Shown here one piece after another: positions 53,237 through 63,017 of a DNA stretch of 64,000 bases (within the stretch, counting starts at the first letter, position 1; every line of letters begins with the position of its first letter). The stretch is from Kiloniella laminariae DSM 19542 (GTDB lineage Bacteria; Pseudomonadota; Alphaproteobacteria; Kiloniellales; Kiloniellaceae). The stretch is taken from positions 448,605 through 512,604 of the forward strand of contig NZ_KB893134.1 of NCBI RefSeq assembly GCF_000374005.1. The letters run 5' to 3'. Under the pieces are notes generated by a model. The model had not been told where the DNA came from, searched no databases, and saw only the letters and a list, made by a program, of their open reading frames with translations. The translations under genes and the position numbers were made by a program.

Positions 53237-54664
53237 ATGTCTGACAAAATGCTGCAATTCGTCCGGCAAGGGCGAGAGATGCCTGAAAAGCGCGCTGTAC
53301 CACAGCGACGTGAAGACTTTCGGGAAATTTACGATGCCTTTACTCCGGCTGCAGCTCAGACCCAGGCCAGCCGTTGTTCACAATGTGGCGTGCCTTTTTG
53401 TCAAATCCACTGTCCGCTTTCCAATAACATTCCAGACTGGTTGATGCTGACAGCCAATGATCGTCTGGAAGAGGCGTATGAACTATCCCAGGCGACCAAT
53501 AATTTTCCAGAAATATGCGGCCGGATTTGTCCGCAGGATCGTCTGTGCGAAGGCAAGTGCGTTATTCAGCAGTCAGGCCATGGAACGGTCACGATAGGTT
53601 CTGTCGAAAAATATATTACGGATACGGCTTGGGAAAAAGGCTGGGTCAAGCCGGCAAAGCCGCAACGCGAGCTTGCAGAGACTGTCGCGATCATCGGCGC
53701 GGGCCCCGGCGGGTTGGCTGCAGCAGAACAGCTGCGCCGCAAGGGCTATCAGGTTCATGTCTATGACCGGTATGACCGTGCGGGTGGTCTGCTGGTTTAT
53801 GGAATTCCAGGGTTCAAACTGGAAAAGAATGTGGTCGAACGACGGGTTGATCTGCTGGAACAGGCGGGTATTCATTTCCATCTGGGCCAGGATATTGGCG
53901 GGACAGTTTCCTTTGCTGATATCAGGAACAAACATGATGCCGTACTGGTTGCTACAGGTGTCTATCAGGCGCGGGATCTGAGCCTGCCCGGCAGTGAACT
54001 GCGCAATATTCTGCCAGCGCTCTATTACCTTACAGAAGCCAACCGGAAAGATCTGGGTATTGCTTCTGACCACATGAGTGATGAGCTGAACGCCCAGGGC
54101 AAGAATGTTGTGGTGATTGGCGGCGGCGATACTGCGATGGACTGTGTGCGTACTGCAGTTCGTCAGGGGGCCAAGTCGGTTAAATGTCTTTATCGCCGCG
54201 ACAAGAGCAACATGCCCGGATCGGAGCGCGAAGTACAGAATGCGGAAGAAGAGGGGGTGGAATTTGTCTGGCTCTCGGCCCCGGAAGCTTTTGTCGGAGA
54301 TGAAGTCGTCCGCGAAGTGCTGGCTTCAAAAGTACATCTTGGTATTGCTGATGCCTCTGGCCGTCAGGTGCCGCAGATTGTACCGGACTCCCGCGAAGCC
54401 ATTCCAGCGGATCTGGTGATCAAGGCGCTTGGGTTCGAACCCGAAAATCTGCCAAAGCTCTTTAATGAACAGGGGCTGGAAGTGAGCCGTTACGGGACGC
54501 TGCAGGTTGATGAAACAACCATGATGACAGCTCTCGACGGTGTTTTTGCCGCCGGTGATATCGTGCGCGGAGCTTCCCTGGTTGTCTGGGCAATCAAGGA
54601 TGCCCGGGATGCTGCTGAACAGATGCATGCTTTTATAAAAAACAAGAATACAGCTGCTGCTTAA
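53237..54664 (+). CDS. gltD: Glutamate synthase small subunit
   Basis: A 475-residue NADPH-oxidising subunit of glutamate synthase. The N-terminal part carries Cys motifs for two 4Fe-4S clusters (CSQCGVPFCQIHC and CGRICPQDRLCEGKC). FAD binding is at VAIIGAGPGGLAAAEQL and NADPH binding at VVVIGGGDTAMDC. It ends with DGVFAAGDIVRGASLVVWAI. ATG 53237 has GGGAGAG upstream; the open frame before it is not conserved. It precedes gltB by 11 bases, the gltD-gltB order also known from Azospirillum. The 260 bases upstream are AT-rich and probably hold the promoter. Confidence 0.96.
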   Translation: MSDKMLQFVRQGREMPEKRAVPQRREDFREIYDAFTPAAAQTQASRCSQCGVPFCQIHCPLSNNIPDWLMLTANDRLEEAYELSQATNNFPEICGRICPQDRLCEGKCVIQQSGHGTVTIGSVEKYITDTAWEKGWVKPAKPQRELAETVAIIGAGPGGLAAAEQLRRKGYQVHVYDRYDRAGGLLVYGIPGFKLEKNVVERRVDLLEQAGIHFHLGQDIGGTVSFADIRNKHDAVLVATGVYQARDLSLPGSELRNILPALYYLTEANRKDLGIASDHMSDELNAQGKNVVVIGGGDTAMDCVRTAVRQGAKSVKCLYRRDKSNMPGSEREVQNAEEEGVEFVWLSAPEAFVGDEVVREVLASKVHLGIADASGRQVPQIVPDSREAIPADLVIKALGFEPENLPKLFNEQGLEVSRYGTLQVDETTMMTALDGVFAAGDIVRGASLVVWAIKDARDAAEQMHAFIKNKNTAAA

Positions 54665-54675
54665 GGAGAGAGTCC

Positions 54676-57600
54676 ATGGAAAAGAATGATCCGATTGCCC
54701 GGTGGGAACAGCTGGCAGCACACTACGAGAAAAACGGCCTTTATAACCCGGAAGATGAACATTCTTCCTGTGGTGTCGGCCTTGTGGCCGCCATTGATGG
54801 CACCCCCCGACGTTCTGTGGTTGAAGCGGGTATCGATGCCCTGAAGGCGGTTTGGCACCGTGGGGCAGTTGATGCAGACGGCAAGACTGGCGACGGTTGC
54901 GGAATCCATGTAGAGATTCCCCAGGACTTCTTTCGCGAACATATTGAACGTATTGGCCACAAAGCAAAGCAGGGACAGCTGGCGATCGGGATGGTGTTCC
55001 TGCCGCGTACTGACTTTGCCTCTCAGGAACGCTGTCGCGTTATCGTCGAGCGTGAAATTCTGAATTTTGGTTACTCGATCTATGGTTGGCGACAGGTTCC
55101 GGTCAATACCTCAATTTGCGGGGAAAAAGCAGGTTTGAACCGGCCCGAGATCGAGCAGATCATGATTGCCAATTCTGCCGGGGTTGATGACGAGCGCTTT
55201 GAAACCGATCTCTATATTATCCGTCGCCGGATTGAGGCCGCGGCAGAGCGTGACTCGATCAAGGATTTTTACATCTGTTCGCTGAGCTGTCGGTCAATTA
55301 TCTATAAAGGGATGGTTCTGGCCGAGAATCTCTCGGATTTTTACCCAGACCTGCTGGACGAGCGGTTTGTGTCCAGCTTTGCGATCTTTCACCAGCGTTT
55401 TTCGACCAACACCTTCCCGACCTGGCATCTGGCCCAGCCTTTTCGGGTGATTGCGCATAACGGCGAGATCAACACCCTACGCGGCAATGTGAACTGGATG
55501 AAGTCGCATGAGTGCCGGATTGATCATCCGAAGTTTGGATCCCACGTCGAGGATCTGAAACCGGTCATCCGTCCCGGCAGTTCTGATTCAGCGGCGCTGG
55601 ATGCGGTGTTCGAGCTGATGATCCGCTCTGACCGTAGCCTTCCCATGGCCAAAACCCTTTTGGTGCCGGAAGCCTGGAGCAAAAATGATGCGGTGCCGCA
55701 ACATCACAAGGAGCTTTACGCCTATTGTAACGCGGTGATGGAACCCTGGGATGGTCCGGCAGCGATCTGTGCTTTCTCCGGCCCCTGGGCATTGGCTGGG
55801 ACAGACCGGAACGGCTTGCGTCCGCTTCGTTACGCAATCACCAATGATGGATTGCTTTTTGCCGGGTCTGAAACCGGAATGGTGCACATTGATATCAGCC
55901 GGATTATCGAGAAAGGTCGTCTTGGTCCCGGACAGATGATTGCGGTGAATTTCAAGGAAGGCCGTCTGTACAAGGATCACGAGATCAAGGACCGCCTTGC
56001 GGGCCAACAGCCTTTTGGTGACTGGCTGAAAAACATTATGGTGATCGAAGACCTGGTCAAGATTCACAAATACAGCCAAAAACCGCTCAATCGTGAAGAG
56101 TTGCGTCGTCGCCAGCTGGCATTCGGCCTGACGATCGAGGATATGGAGTTGATCCTCCATCCAATGGTCGAGCTGGCAAAGGAAGCTGTTGGTTCCATGG
56201 GCGATGATACGCCACTGGCCGTGCTTTCCGACAACGTTCGCCCGATGCACCATTTCTTCCGCCAGAATTTCAGTCAGGTGACCAACCCGCCGATTGACAG
56301 TCTGCGGGAAAAGCAGGTGATGTCGCTGATTACCCGTCTTGGCAATCTGGGCAACGTGCTGGATGAAGAAGAGGGGCAGGTAACGATCCTGCAGCTTGAT
56401 TCCCCGGTTCTGACCAATTCCGAATTTGTTGCTCTCTCGAAACATATGGGCCGCAGCGTTGGGGTTGTCGACTGTACTTTTGATGCTAACGGCAAGCCGG
56501 GCAACCTGCGCAACGCCTTGCGCCGTATCCGCCGGGAAGCGGAAGAGTTCGTCCGCGAAGGTTTCGAGCATGTAATTCTTACCGATGAAACCCAGAGTTC
56601 CGAACGGATTGCGATCCCGATGATCCTGGCAACCGGGGCTGTGCATACGCATCTGGTTGCCCAGAAACTGCGGTCATTCTGCTCGATCAACGTCCGCAGT
56701 GCCGAATGTCTTGATGTGCATTATTTTGCCGTCCTGATCGGTGTGGGGGCGACGACGGTTAACGCCTATCTGGCGGAAGAAGCCATTGCCGACCGCCATC
56801 GTCGCGGCCTGTTTGGGGATCTCAGTTTTGATGATTGCATGAAGCGCTATACCATTGCTGTGGATGAGGGCCTGCTCAAGATCATGGGTAAAATGGGGAT
56901 TTCGGTTATCTCCTCCTATCGCGGTGGTTATAACTTTGAAGCTTTGGGGCTTTCCCGCACGCTGGTCGATGAGTTCTTCCCGGGTATGCCAAGCCGGATC
57001 TCCGGAATTGGGATGAGCGGGCTGGAAGAGAAAGCGCTGGAGCTGCACAACAAGGCCTGGGGCGGAGATTCAATCGCATTGCCCGTCGGGGGGTTCTATC
57101 GCTACCGCGCCGGACAGGAACTCCACGCCTGGGAAGGTCAGCTGATCCATACCATGCAGACGGCTGTGACCAATGGGTCCTACTCGCTGTTTAAAAAATA
57201 TACCAAGGGACTGCAGGAACGTCCGCCGATCAATCTGCGTGATCTGCTGGATTTCAAGCGCGATGCCAAGGGCGGATTGGATGTGGAAGATACTGAATCC
57301 ATTACCTCAATCCGCAAACGCTTCATCACACCCGCCATGTCGCTGGGGGCGCTGAGCCCGGAAGCACACGGGACCCTGAATATTGCCATGAACCGGATTG
57401 GTGCGAAGTCTGATTCCGGCGAAGGGGGGGAAGTTCCTGAACGCTATGTGCCCAAAGCCAATGGCGATAACGAGAACTCTGCCATCAAACAGGTTGCCTC
57501 GGGTCGTTTTGGTGTGACGGCGGAATATCTCAACAAGTGTCGGGAAATTGAAATTAAGGTTGCCCAGGGTGCCAAACCCGGTGAAGGGGGGCAGTTGCCC

Positions 57601-59205
57601 GGTTTCAAGGTAACCGAGCTGATTGCCCGTTTGCGCCATGCCACTCCGGGTGTCACCCTGATTTCGCCACCGCCGCACCACGATATCTATTCGATCGAGG
57701 ATCTGGCGCAGCTGATCTATGACCTGAAACAGATCAATCCTGATGCCAAGGTTTGTGTTAAGCTGGTGGCTCGTTCCGGTATCGGGACAATTGCTGCAGG
57801 TGTGGCCAAGGCCAAGGCTGACGTTATTCTGATCTCTGGCAATGTAGGCGGCACAGGCGCTTCTCCGCAGACATCTGTCAAGTTTGCCGGTATCCCCTGG
57901 GAGATCGGGCTGAGCGAAGTCCATCAGGTCCTGACGCTGAACGGTCTGCGTAACAAGATCACCCTGCGGACCGATGGCGGTCTGAAAACTGGCCGGGATA
58001 TTGTCATCGCCGCCCTGCTCGGGGCTGAGGAATATGGTGTTGGTACGGCATCCCTGGTGGCCATGGGCTGTATTATGGTGCGCCAGTGCCATTCCAATAC
58101 CTGCCCGGTCGGGGTCTGTACCCAGGATGACGATCTGCGGGCCCGCTTTGCTGGTACCCCGGAAAAGGTGGTCAATCTTTTCAGCTTCATTGCCGAAGAG
58201 GTTCGGGAAATTCTGGCATCCCTTGGTTTCAAAACCTTGAACGAGATTATCGGCCGTACTGATTTGCTCAAACAGGTGAGCCGTGGGGCGCCGCATCTTG
58301 ATGACCTGGATCTCAACCCGCTTCTGGCACTGGCGGATGCAGGTGATTCCGAGCGGTATTGCACCGCCGTTGAGCGTAATCCCGTACCGGATTCACTCGA
58401 TGCCCAGATCATCGAAGATGCGAAACCGTTTTTTGATGTCGGTGAAAAGATGCAGCTGCTCTATAACGTGCGCAATACTCACCGGGCGGTCGGGACAAGA
58501 CTGGCGTCAATGATTACGCGCCGTTTTGGTATGAAAGGGCTGCAGCCGGATCATATTACGGTGCGGATGCGCGGCTCGGCAGGCCAGTCCCTTGGAGCCT
58601 TTGCAGTTCAGGGGATGAAACTGGAAGTTTTTGGAGATGCCAACGACTATGTCGGCAAGGGGCTTTCTGGCGGTACGATTGTGGTGCGTCCTCTGGCTTC
58701 AAGCAAGCTACAGACCCAGGACAACACCATTATCGGCAACACGGTTCTTTATGGTGCGACAGCGGGCAAGCTGCTTGCTGCAGGGCAGGCGGGCGAGCGT
58801 TTTGCGGTCCGGAACTCTGGTGCGGATGTGGTGGTTGAGGGCTGTGGCTCTAACGGTTGTGAGTACATGACGGGCGGAACCGCGGTTATCCTCGGGGATG
58901 TCGGTTTGAACTTTGGCGCTGGCATGTCCGGCGGGATGGCTTTTGTCTATGATCCCAACCGGTTGCTGCCGAAACGGATCAACAGTGATACGGTGATCTA
59001 TCAGCAGATCGAAACCGAGCACTGGGAAGGAGTTCTTCTGGATCTGATGCGGGAGCACCAGCAAGAAACCGGATCGGTCTATACCGAACGGCTGTTGAAT
59101 GACTGGCAGAGGATCAAGGGTGATTTCTGGCAGGTTATCCCAAAGGAAATGCTGGCACGTCTGGCGCATCCTGCTTCTGTTGAAACCGAACTGAAGACGG
59201 CCTGA
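54676..59205 (+). CDS. gltB: Glutamate synthase large subunit
   Basis: A 1509-residue subunit that makes two glutamates from glutamine and 2-oxoglutarate. A 31-residue propeptide precedes Cys32 (EHSSCGVGL), the N-terminal nucleophile of the glutaminase domain. FHQRFSTNTFPTWHLAQPFRVIAHNGEINT is the amidotransferase signature. The central domain, the FMN synthase domain (PGEGGQLPG, SPPPHHDIYSIEDLAQLI, ISGNVGGTGASPQT), the 3Fe-4S cysteines in MGCIMVRQCHSNTCPVGVCTQ and the C-terminal GXGXG beta-helix domain follow in order. Full length for the family. A terminator follows at 59234. Confidence 0.97.
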   Translation: MEKNDPIARWEQLAAHYEKNGLYNPEDEHSSCGVGLVAAIDGTPRRSVVEAGIDALKAVWHRGAVDADGKTGDGCGIHVEIPQDFFREHIERIGHKAKQGQLAIGMVFLPRTDFASQERCRVIVEREILNFGYSIYGWRQVPVNTSICGEKAGLNRPEIEQIMIANSAGVDDERFETDLYIIRRRIEAAAERDSIKDFYICSLSCRSIIYKGMVLAENLSDFYPDLLDERFVSSFAIFHQRFSTNTFPTWHLAQPFRVIAHNGEINTLRGNVNWMKSHECRIDHPKFGSHVEDLKPVIRPGSSDSAALDAVFELMIRSDRSLPMAKTLLVPEAWSKNDAVPQHHKELYAYCNAVMEPWDGPAAICAFSGPWALAGTDRNGLRPLRYAITNDGLLFAGSETGMVHIDISRIIEKGRLGPGQMIAVNFKEGRLYKDHEIKDRLAGQQPFGDWLKNIMVIEDLVKIHKYSQKPLNREELRRRQLAFGLTIEDMELILHPMVELAKEAVGSMGDDTPLAVLSDNVRPMHHFFRQNFSQVTNPPIDSLREKQVMSLITRLGNLGNVLDEEEGQVTILQLDSPVLTNSEFVALSKHMGRSVGVVDCTFDANGKPGNLRNALRRIRREAEEFVREGFEHVILTDETQSSERIAIPMILATGAVHTHLVAQKLRSFCSINVRSAECLDVHYFAVLIGVGATTVNAYLAEEAIADRHRRGLFGDLSFDDCMKRYTIAVDEGLLKIMGKMGISVISSYRGGYNFEALGLSRTLVDEFFPGMPSRISGIGMSGLEEKALELHNKAWGGDSIALPVGGFYRYRAGQELHAWEGQLIHTMQTAVTNGSYSLFKKYTKGLQERPPINLRDLLDFKRDAKGGLDVEDTESITSIRKRFITPAMSLGALSPEAHGTLNIAMNRIGAKSDSGEGGEVPERYVPKANGDNENSAIKQVASGRFGVTAEYLNKCREIEIKVAQGAKPGEGGQLPGFKVTELIARLRHATPGVTLISPPPHHDIYSIEDLAQLIYDLKQINPDAKVCVKLVARSGIGTIAAGVAKAKADVILISGNVGGTGASPQTSVKFAGIPWEIGLSEVHQVLTLNGLRNKITLRTDGGLKTGRDIVIAALLGAEEYGVGTASLVAMGCIMVRQCHSNTCPVGVCTQDDDLRARFAGTPEKVVNLFSFIAEEVREILASLGFKTLNEIIGRTDLLKQVSRGAPHLDDLDLNPLLALADAGDSERYCTAVERNPVPDSLDAQIIEDAKPFFDVGEKMQLLYNVRNTHRAVGTRLASMITRRFGMKGLQPDHITVRMRGSAGQSLGAFAVQGMKLEVFGDANDYVGKGLSGGTIVVRPLASSKLQTQDNTIIGNTVLYGATAGKLLAAGQAGERFAVRNSGADVVVEGCGSNGCEYMTGGTAVILGDVGLNFGAGMSGGMAFVYDPNRLLPKRINSDTVIYQQIETEHWEGVLLDLMREHQQETGSVYTERLLNDWQRIKGDFWQVIPKEMLARLAHPASVETELKTA

Positions 59206-59233
59206 CAAAAGAAGTCATAAAGATGGAGCGTAG

Positions 59234-59265
59234 AAAAGGGTCGGCTGTCCGGCCCTTTTCTTTTG
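59234..59265 (+). terminator. Rho-independent terminator after gltB
   Basis: AAAAGGGTCGG (59234-59244) pairs with CCGGCCCTTTT (59249-59259), one T-G wobble, loop CTGT, followed by CTTTT. It ends gltDB and faces the convergent hypothetical gene. Confidence 0.85.
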
Positions 59266-59270
59266 GGAGG

Positions 59271-59678
59271 TCAGGACTGGATTTCGGAAAGGTAGTTTTC
59301 AACTGCCTGGCAAAGCTTTGCGGGGATTTTTTCAGGGAGGTGAACCATCAATTCCTGAGCGCCAGATCGCTTGCCGCAGCCCGGGACGGGAGTAAAGCGT
59401 CCTTTATTGTCTGTAAATTCAAGTAGTCCTTCCCGAAAGCAGCGGTTCTGGGTTTCGCCTGTGACAGACATAGAGACGAAAGACAGACGCTGAAGATACT
59501 CTTCCGAGAATAGCAGCCAATGGAACCGTTCGGATTTTTCTGCGGTATCGGGCAGGCTCAGGCGTTTGATTTCCAGAATATTTACTGTCTCATTCGATAG
59601 ATGAAAGAGCACTTTAAAGCTTTGTTTGTTCACGGTAAGACTCTGGCTATTGCAGTGGGTTTCAGCTGTGTTATTCAT
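59271..59678 (-). CDS. Hypothetical protein, about 135 residues
   Basis: I do not recognise this protein. From ATG 59678 it reads as a soluble sequence of mixed strand and helix: SFKVLFHLSNETVNILEIKRLSLPD, then FHWLLFSEEYLQRLSFVSMSVTGETQNRCFREGLLEFTDN, and a C-terminal helix KIPAKLCQAVENYLSEIQS. No signal peptide, membrane helix or metal motif is clear. The start has no good ribosome binding site. It sits between convergent gltB and divergent GST genes; coding potential rests on length and a protein-like pattern of hydrophobic residues. Confidence 0.55.
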   Translation of the reverse strand: MNNTAETHCNSQSLTVNKQSFKVLFHLSNETVNILEIKRLSLPDTAEKSERFHWLLFSEEYLQRLSFVSMSVTGETQNRCFREGLLEFTDNKGRFTPVPGCGKRSGAQELMVHLPEKIPAKLCQAVENYLSEIQS

Positions 59679-59783
59679 TCGCAACAAGAAGAGCGAATCG
59701 CTTGTCTAGAGTGCCTGTGTTCTTTTTGCTATCCGTATTTTCCGAGGTTTTCTCCTCGGGTTCGCAGGGTTATAGTCGCGGCA

Positions 59784-60455
59784 ATGAGAACACTTTATCA
59801 TCTTCCACTCGATCCGGGCTGTCGCAAGGTTCGCATGCTCTTGCGCGAAAAGCAGCTGGAATGTGAGTTACATGCAGAAAAGATCTGGGAACGGCGGGAT
59901 GAGTTCTTGAAACTTAACCCCGCGGGTGAGGTGCCTGTGCTGGTCGAAGAAGACGGCACTACCATCACCGGTGGCGCTCAGGTTGTTGCCGAATACCTTG
60001 AGGAAGCCTATCCGGAGAATCCTCTGCTGGGAGACACACCGCTTTGCCGGGCGGAGGTTCGTCGACTGATTGCCTGGTTCGATCTGAAATTCTGGCGTGA
60101 AGTCACCGCGAATCTGGTCGAAGAGAAGATGCTCAAGCGCTTTCTCGGCCTGGGGCAGCCGAATTCTTCTGCGATCCGGGCAGGCCATGCAAATATCCAC
60201 TATCATCTGGAATATATCGCTTGGCTGAGTGACAGAAGAAACTGGCTTGCCGGAGAAGATTTTTCCCTCGCCGATATTACTGCGGCGTCTCATATTTCGG
60301 CGCTGGACTACATTGGTGATGTGCCCTGGCAAATGCATCCGGGCGCCAAAGACTGGTATGCCCGGGTCAAGTCCCGTCCCTGTATGCGCGGGGTCCTCGG
60401 CGACACCATTGCCGGTGCGCCGCCAGTAAAACACTACGCTGATCTGGATTTTTAG
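59784..60455 (+). CDS. Glutathione S-transferase family protein (second copy)
   Basis: A 223-residue GST. The thioredoxin-like domain starts MRTLYHLPLDPGCRKVRMLL with a CRKVR helix start instead of the usual Ser or Tyr segment, so Cys13 could be the catalytic residue. NPAGEVPVLVEEDG holds the cis-proline. The C-terminal domain ends with WLAGEDFSLADITAASHISALDYIGDVPW. A beta- or FzlA-like class is possible: the length and the C-terminal region (GVLGDTIAGAPPVKHYADLDF) resemble FzlA, the FtsZ-binding GST homologue of Caulobacter. If so, it would act in cell division rather than detoxification. Confidence 0.88.
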   Translation: MRTLYHLPLDPGCRKVRMLLREKQLECELHAEKIWERRDEFLKLNPAGEVPVLVEEDGTTITGGAQVVAEYLEEAYPENPLLGDTPLCRAEVRRLIAWFDLKFWREVTANLVEEKMLKRFLGLGQPNSSAIRAGHANIHYHLEYIAWLSDRRNWLAGEDFSLADITAASHISALDYIGDVPWQMHPGAKDWYARVKSRPCMRGVLGDTIAGAPPVKHYADLDF

Positions 60456-60507
60456 GCAGAGCGGGGCTGACCAGATCAACTCCGCTCTTGATCAGAAAAA
60501 TTCTGAA

Positions 60508-61287
60508 TCAGTTCACGGTTACATCCAGCTTTTCAAGGTTGAGCTGAGCCGCATCGGCCGCGGGGGTGCCAAGAGCCTTGTTGACGATTCGGAGCCAGTC
60601 TTCCCTGGCACCGGCATCATCACCCTTGAGGCGTCGCAAAATTCCACGCTCAAGCAAAGCTTCCATGTTATCGGGGTTCAGGGACAGGGCTTTTTCTGCG
60701 TCTGTCATCGCGTCGGCATCATTACCGAGAAAACGTTTGGCCGAGGCGCGGAGAACGAGCACATCGTCGCGTTCCGGTTCAAGGCTATGGGCCACTTCAA
60801 GATCAATCAGAGCCTCGTCAAAGCGGCCCTGTTCTGCAAGAATTTCGGCGCGGTCGATATAATAATCTGTGCCGTCGGGATAGATCGTTATTGCCGTGCT
60901 CTGGACGGCAAAGGCCCGGTCAAGATCGCCATGACTGTACCAGGCACGACCCGCCTGATGCAGCAGCTGTGACTTGAGCAGGAGATCGTTGCTTTTCATG
61001 TCCTGCGCGAGTTTTTCCAGACGGGTTGCGGCAGCATCATAAATCTTGAGCGCATAGAGTGCCTGGGTCGCACAGTGTTCTGCTGCATAACCACCGCCCT
61101 GTGACGCCCAGCTTAGGGCAGCCTCGAAGGCGGAATCCGGTCGGCTCTCAACCAGTCTGAGGCAGGCTTCATACTGTTCTTCGTGGTTGATCGGGGCTTT
61201 CTGCTCTGCTGCCGAGGCACCTGAAGCTATTGCAATGGTTGTCAGAAACAGAACAAGGCTTGTTGAAATCCGGTTTTTTGTCATCAT
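60508..61287 (-). CDS. Secreted tetratricopeptide repeat protein
   Basis: A protein of about 259 residues with an N-terminal signal peptide (SLVLFLTTIAIASGASAAEQ) and several TPR units from about residue 30 to the end. Clear helical pairs include HQAGRAWYSHGDLDRAFAVQSTAITIYP, DRAEILAEQGRFDEALIDLEVAHSLEP and SAKRFLGNDADAMTDAEKALSLNPDN. It would act as a periplasmic protein-binding scaffold; the partner is unknown. Several in-frame ATGs (61293, 61287, 61284) could start it. It is divergent from the epimerase gene. Confidence 0.85.
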   Translation of the reverse strand: MMTKNRISTSLVLFLTTIAIASGASAAEQKAPINHEEQYEACLRLVESRPDSAFEAALSWASQGGGYAAEHCATQALYALKIYDAAATRLEKLAQDMKSNDLLLKSQLLHQAGRAWYSHGDLDRAFAVQSTAITIYPDGTDYYIDRAEILAEQGRFDEALIDLEVAHSLEPERDDVLVLRASAKRFLGNDADAMTDAEKALSLNPDNMEALLERGILRRLKGDDAGAREDWLRIVNKALGTPAADAAQLNLEKLDVTVN

Positions 61288-61387
61288 GGGCATATTTGGC
61301 TCATAGAACGTGATTTTGGCAAGGGGCACTTTTTTATTTCTGCGCGGAGCCTATAGTGTGATTCAGGCAATTTCGAGATCGACTTTT

Positions 61388-62275
61388 ATGACAGAGACAA
61401 ACAAGCATCTTTTCTGCTTCGGCCTAGGCTATTCTGCCCTGGTTTTTGCCCGCAGGCTTTTGGCAAGGGGATGGAAGGTGTCCGGCACGGTTCGCCCCGG
61501 AGCAGATAAGGACCGGGGCAAGATCGACAGCCTGCAGGCTGAAGGGATCACGGTCTGGCCTTTCGACCGGGAAGCGGTGATATCAAACGTGGATAAGGCA
61601 TTAGAGGGCGTTACACATATCCTTACTTCCGTGCCGCCGGATGCTGAAGGTGATACCGTGTTTGATCACCATGCAACGGATATTCTGGCTTGTAAGAGTC
61701 TGAGCTGGTTTGGGTATCTCTCAACAACCGGTGTCTACGGGAACCGGGATGGCGGCCTTGTTCATGAAGAGGATTCTCTGCACCCCAGCAGCACCCGGAG
61801 CCAACGCCGGGCAAAGGCAGAGTTGCAGTGGCAGCAGCTTTTTCATGATGAAAATCTGCCGCTGCAGATCTTCAGGTTGGCCGGGATATACGGACCCGGA
61901 CGTAGCCCGCTGGAGGGTTTGAGAAGTGGCAGGGTGAAGCAGCGTATCAATAAACCGGGCCATATTTTCAGCCGGATTCATGTGGAAGATATCGCTAACG
62001 TGCTTGAGGCCTCTCTGGAGAAACCGGATCCTGGTCGAATTTATAATGTTTGTGATAATGTTCCGGAAGAACCCTGGCGGGTGACCACCCGGGCCTGCGA
62101 GTTGATCGGGATCACTCCTCCCCCGCTGGTTGCTTTTGAAGAAGCCGAAATGACCCCGATGGCCCGATCATTCTGGCTGGATAACAAGCGGGTTGATAAC
62201 AGCCGCATACTCCATGAACTGGGGGTTGTTCTCCAGTACCCGGATTATGAGACTGGGCTGCAGAGTCTCTTGTAG
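61388..62275 (+). CDS. NAD-dependent epimerase/dehydratase (SDR family)
   Basis: A 295-residue extended-type SDR. The Rossmann motif is HLFCFGLGYSALVFARRLLARGW (GxGxxA form near residues 12-18). YLSTTGVYGNRDGGLVHEE and RAKAELQWQQL stand where the catalytic Tyr and Lys lie. FRLAGIYGPGRSPLE and IHVEDIANVLEASLEKPDPGRIYNV are typical of the YeeZ-like atypical SDR group. ATG 61388 starts at the Rossmann fold; the frame before it is not conserved. Substrate unknown. Confidence 0.87.
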   Translation: MTETNKHLFCFGLGYSALVFARRLLARGWKVSGTVRPGADKDRGKIDSLQAEGITVWPFDREAVISNVDKALEGVTHILTSVPPDAEGDTVFDHHATDILACKSLSWFGYLSTTGVYGNRDGGLVHEEDSLHPSSTRSQRRAKAELQWQQLFHDENLPLQIFRLAGIYGPGRSPLEGLRSGRVKQRINKPGHIFSRIHVEDIANVLEASLEKPDPGRIYNVCDNVPEEPWRVTTRACELIGITPPPLVAFEEAEMTPMARSFWLDNKRVDNSRILHELGVVLQYPDYETGLQSLL

Positions 62276-62291
62276 GCAGATTCAGCCTTGC

Positions 62292-62663
62292 TCAGGCGAG
62301 CTGATCTTCGATACTGCGGGTGCGTTCGGAAACCACATCCCCGGTATGGGCGGTGCTGACAGGTTCAATTAGCATGATCCAGCACTCTTCTGCCGCGACA
62401 GGATTGTGGAGAACGCCCTTGGGGACCACATGCATGTCGCCTTCTTCAAGGGACACAGCCCTGTTTTCGTACTGCATCACCAGACTTCCCTTCATGATAT
62501 AAAAGAGCTCGTCCTCGTTATCATGTTTATGCCAGACAAATTCCCCCTTGAGTTTGGCAATCTTGACGTACTGGTCATTGACCTGGGCAAGGACTCTGGG
62601 GGACCAGTGTTCACTAATTTGATCGAAGTGCGTGGAGGGGTTGGTTACTTCAGCAAGTTTCAT
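62292..62663 (-). CDS. Cupin domain protein
   Basis: A 123-residue single cupin. The metal-binding motif 1 appears as FVWHKHDNEDELFYIMKGSLVM (two His and one Glu), and motif 2 as DMHVVPKGVLHNPVAAEE with the final His. It would be a small metal-binding isomerase, dioxygenase or sensor; none can be singled out. ATG 62663 has AAGGAA upstream. It converges on the epimerase and lies 36 bases after azlD on the same strand, so it may share that transcript. Confidence 0.9.
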   Translation of the reverse strand: MKLAEVTNPSTHFDQISEHWSPRVLAQVNDQYVKIAKLKGEFVWHKHDNEDELFYIMKGSLVMQYENRAVSLEEGDMHVVPKGVLHNPVAAEECWIMLIEPVSTAHTGDVVSERTRSIEDQLA

Positions 62664-62699
62664 CTGGATTTCCTTATCATAACAAGAGGTCTCGAAGAT

Positions 62700-63017
62700 T
62701 CAGAGTAGCCATTTGAAGAGGCCAAAGGCCAGCATGCCGACGATGATTGTGGTCAGGAGATCCTTGCGGACCAAGCCTGTGATCACAGCAACGACAGCAG
62801 CAAGAAGTGCCGGGTTCTCAAGGTTGAATTCAATAGCGTTGCTGTTGGGAATAAGCACGGCTGGAAAGATAATGGCCGTGAGGACGGCGGGGGGAACAAA
62901 ATTCAAACCAGCCTTGGCCCAGCCTGGAAAGGAGAAATGTCCCGCAGAGGCAAGCAGTATATAGCGGATACCAAAAGTTACGGCGGCCATTCCGGCGATC
63001 ATGAGGATTTCAGTCAT
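62700..63017 (-). CDS. azlD: AzlD-type branched-chain amino acid transport protein
   Basis: A 105-residue membrane protein with four hydrophobic segments, starting MTEILMIAGMAAVTFGIRYILLASAG with the conserved R-Y pair. It contains FVPPAVLTAIIFPAVL and ends in LLTTIIVGMLAFGLFKWLL, all typical of AzlD. It is the small partner of AzlC in a branched-chain amino acid (or related) exporter. It overlaps azlC by four bases (ATGA). Confidence 0.93.
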   Translation of the reverse strand: MTEILMIAGMAAVTFGIRYILLASAGHFSFPGWAKAGLNFVPPAVLTAIIFPAVLIPNSNAIEFNLENPALLAAVVAVITGLVRKDLLTTIIVGMLAFGLFKWLL

